Positions 4,636-5,973 of a stretch of 5,973 nucleotides of DNA are shown here, piece by piece. Source of the stretch: JAEUIV01 sp033763795. Lineage in GTDB: Bacteria; Planctomycetota; Phycisphaerae; Phycisphaerales; UBA1924. The stretch is taken from contig JANRJV010000022.1 in the NCBI GenBank assembly GCA_033763795.1, positions 1-5,973 of the forward strand, in the 5' to 3' direction. A program made the position numbers and the translations under genes. The notes under the pieces are model-generated. The model made no database searches, was not told the DNA's origin, and saw only the letters and a program-made list of their open reading frames with translations. Within the stretch, counting starts at the first letter, position 1. The number at the start of each line of letters is the position of its first letter.

Positions 4636-5400
4636 ATGGCTGTTGCGCCTCAGCCGGTGAAGTCGTGCGTTGCGTGCGGTGCGGACGTGGGCGGCAAGCC
4701 GCGCGTGCGGGACGCGCAGGGGCGGTACCGCTGCAAGGGGATGTGCGAGACCAAGCCGGTGACGGTGGCGGCGGTTTCGGCGAAGGCGGGCGCCCCGCCG
4801 GTGGACGACCTGCTGACGAAGTTGATCGACGAGTCGCCGATCTCCAAGGCGACGCCGTGCCCGCAGTGTTCGACGCCGATGCTCCCCAACAGCGTGCTGT
4901 GCACCTCGTGCGGGTTCAACACGACGACGAACAAGCGGGTGAAGACGGCGATCATCCGTGAGAAGGAGCCGAAGGCGCCCAAGCCGGTCGCGGGCGGCGG
5001 TCGGAAGTACGCGGCGTACAGCACGGACATGCCGTACTTCAAGGCGCTGGGTATGAGCGCGGCCGTGCTGGTGCCGATCGGGATCGTCGGAGGCATGGTC
5101 CCTGCGGCCAGCTTGGCCGTGCTGATCCTGCTGGCTGTGGTTGGCTTTGCCCTGTTCGTCGGCACGATTGTGGTCGCGTTCCGCGAAGACCAAACGATGT
5201 GGGGCTGGATCGGCATCTGCAGCATCGTGCCGCTCGTCAACGTCATCGCCTCGATCCCGTTCCTCGTCTATAGCTACATCCTGGTGCCCAGCAACAAGAT
5301 CAAGGCGGCGCACCTCACGGTCCTCGTGACATGGATCGCGTACATCGCGAGCGCTGTTGTGTCCGGGAACGATCTGATGAAGTCGTTCGGCAACCCGTGA
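4636..5400 (+). CDS. Zinc-ribbon membrane protein, unknown function
   Basis: This encodes 254 residues. Two four-cysteine clusters form the cytoplasmic N-terminal part: C11-x2-C14...C33-x3-C37, and C75-x2-C78...C89-x2-C92 (CPQC...VLCTSCGFN). Both are plausible zinc ribbons, the second being the clearer. A lysine-rich stretch (about 100-124, including KEPKAPKP) leads to hydrophobic segments at about 139-155, 157-182, 190-216 and 226-243, so about four membrane helices are expected. Double-ribbon plus multi-helix proteins with a 'VLCTSCGF' ribbon are common and uncharacterised in planctomycetes; no enzyme motif is visible. The ATG at 4636 is supported by GGGGAG (4624-4629) six bases upstream and by the promoter at 4546-4574. 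It is monocistronic: the next gene is convergent, with stop codons 15 bp apart. Confidence 0.85.
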   Translation: MAVAPQPVKSCVACGADVGGKPRVRDAQGRYRCKGMCETKPVTVAAVSAKAGAPPVDDLLTKLIDESPISKATPCPQCSTPMLPNSVLCTSCGFNTTTNKRVKTAIIREKEPKAPKPVAGGGRKYAAYSTDMPYFKALGMSAAVLVPIGIVGGMVPAASLAVLILLAVVGFALFVGTIVVAFREDQTMWGWIGICSIVPLVNVIASIPFLVYSYILVPSNKIKAAHLTVLVTWIAYIASAVVSGNDLMKSFGNP

Positions 5401-5415
5401 CGCGTCGCCGCGGAT

Positions 5416-5973
5416 TCAGGCGGGCTTCGGTTCCTGCTGCGTCAGACAGTGGATCGCGCCCAGGCCCCAGATGAGGTCGAGGCAGTCGACGCCGACCACG
5501 CGGTGGTTGGGCAGGTGGTCTTGCAGAATCGCCAGCGCGCGGCGCTCGGACTTCTTGTGCCGGAAGGTCGGCACGAGCACGGCGTTGTTGATGAACAGGA
5601 AGTTCAGGTAGGTCGCGGGGAGGCGCTGGCCGTCGTGTTCGATGACGCCGGGCATGGGGATCTCGACGATGCGGAACGGCTCGCCGTCCTGGTCGCGGAG
5701 TTCCGCGGCCCGGCGCCGGTTGTCTTCGAGGATCTCGTGGTTGGCGTCTTTGCGGTCGGGCTCGACGGCGATGACGATCGTGCGCGGGTCGAGGAAGCGG
5801 GCCAGGTCGTCGATGTGTCCGTCGGTGTCGTCGCCGACGATTCCTTCGCCGAGCCAGCAGACGTGGGACTGCCCGTAGAACTGCTTGAGCGCGGCTTCGA
5901 CGTCGCGGCGCGACATCTTGGGGTTGCGGTTGGGGTTGAGCAGGCAGGAGGTGGTCGTGAGCACGGTGCCCAG
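5416..5973 (-). CDS. aguA: Agmatine deiminase (C-terminal half, partial)
   Basis: The frame stays open to the right edge, so 185 C-terminal residues are visible of a family that usually has about 350-380. Agmatine deiminase hydrolyses agmatine to N-carbamoylputrescine and ammonia in the route from arginine to putrescine; it is a cytoplasmic member of the guanidino-group-modifying (peptidyl-arginine deiminase-like) superfamily. Visible signatures: TSCLLNPNRNP (residues 8-18 of the visible part), GDDTDGHIDDLARF (47-60) with the catalytic-type histidine H53, PATYLNFLFINNAVLVPTF (119-137), and the nucleophile C176 in GLGAIHCLTQQEP next to the C-terminus. All expected motifs of this half are intact. 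A GTG at 5962-5964 is in frame, but homologous sequence continues above it, so it is not the start. A less specific peptidyl-arginine deiminase-like enzyme is the alternative; GDDTDGH and IHCLTQQ favour agmatine deiminase. Confidence 0.92.
   Translation of the reverse strand: MGTVLTTTSCLLNPNRNPKMSRRDVEAALKQFYGQSHVCWLGEGIVGDDTDGHIDDLARFLDPRTIVIAVEPDRKDANHEILEDNRRRAAELRDQDGEPFRIVEIPMPGVIEHDGQRLPATYLNFLFINNAVLVPTFRHKKSERRALAILQDHLPNHRVVGVDCLDLIWGLGAIHCLTQQEPKPA

Noticed and set aside
4396..5313. Upstream extension of the E1 beta frame to 655 residues
   Set aside because: The added part is Arg/His/Asp-rich and lacks any domain, overlaps the zinc-ribbon gene in antisense and crosses the divergent promoters. 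The known family start lies at or after 4395.
5401..5415. Bidirectional terminator between the zinc-ribbon gene and agmatine deiminase
   Set aside because: Only 15 bp separate the stop codons, and no stem with a T tract on either strand was found there.

Overview
This GC-rich window looks like a piece of a planctomycete chromosome, most likely of the Phycisphaerae type. Four things suggest this: the GC-biased third codon positions, which leave long open frames on the antisense strand; a short basic protein of a type I associate with planctomycete genomes; a membrane protein with an N-terminal 'CPxC...VLCTSCGF' zinc ribbon; and the perfect palindrome CCCCACGCGGAGCGTGGGG, present twice. The assignment is inference from gene style, not from a marker gene.

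Layout, left to right. The C-terminal end of an unidentified + strand protein (1-217) is followed by a short G-rich tail (218-273). A 67-residue two-helix membrane protein then lies on the minus strand (274-477). Upstream of it, between it and the next gene, are two copies of the 19-bp palindrome and a very G-rich run (492-559). Next comes a minus-strand cluster, given here in transcription order: pyruvate dehydrogenase E1 beta (4395-3346), a 94-residue unknown protein (3332-3048), a PAPS-dependent sulfotransferase of the Sulfotransfer_2 type (3040-2207), and dihydrolipoamide acetyltransferase E2 (2076-577). A divergent intergenic region (4396-4635) carries two opposed promoter candidates of the same form, CTGAC(C/G)-N17-TAGACT. 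The + strand promoter drives a zinc-ribbon membrane protein (4636-5400). Convergent with that gene is the C-terminal half of an agmatine deiminase (5416-5973, minus strand, running off the right edge).

How the genes work together: E1 beta and E2 are two parts of the pyruvate dehydrogenase complex, which converts pyruvate, CoA and NAD+ to acetyl-CoA, CO2 and NADH. E1 alpha and E3 are not in the window, and no E1 alpha can sit directly upstream, because the gene on that side is divergent and unrelated. The unusual point is that a sulfotransferase and a small unknown gene sit between E1 beta and E2, and the first three genes are packed tightly enough to be co-transcribed. The agmatine deiminase (polyamine or agmatine catabolism) and the zinc-ribbon membrane protein appear functionally unrelated to the complex.

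I see no RNA gene, insertion sequence, CRISPR array or phage signature. No strongly novel system is evident. The points most worth a second look are the interrupted PDH cluster, the palindrome pair with its adjacent G-quadruplex candidate, and the matched divergent promoters.
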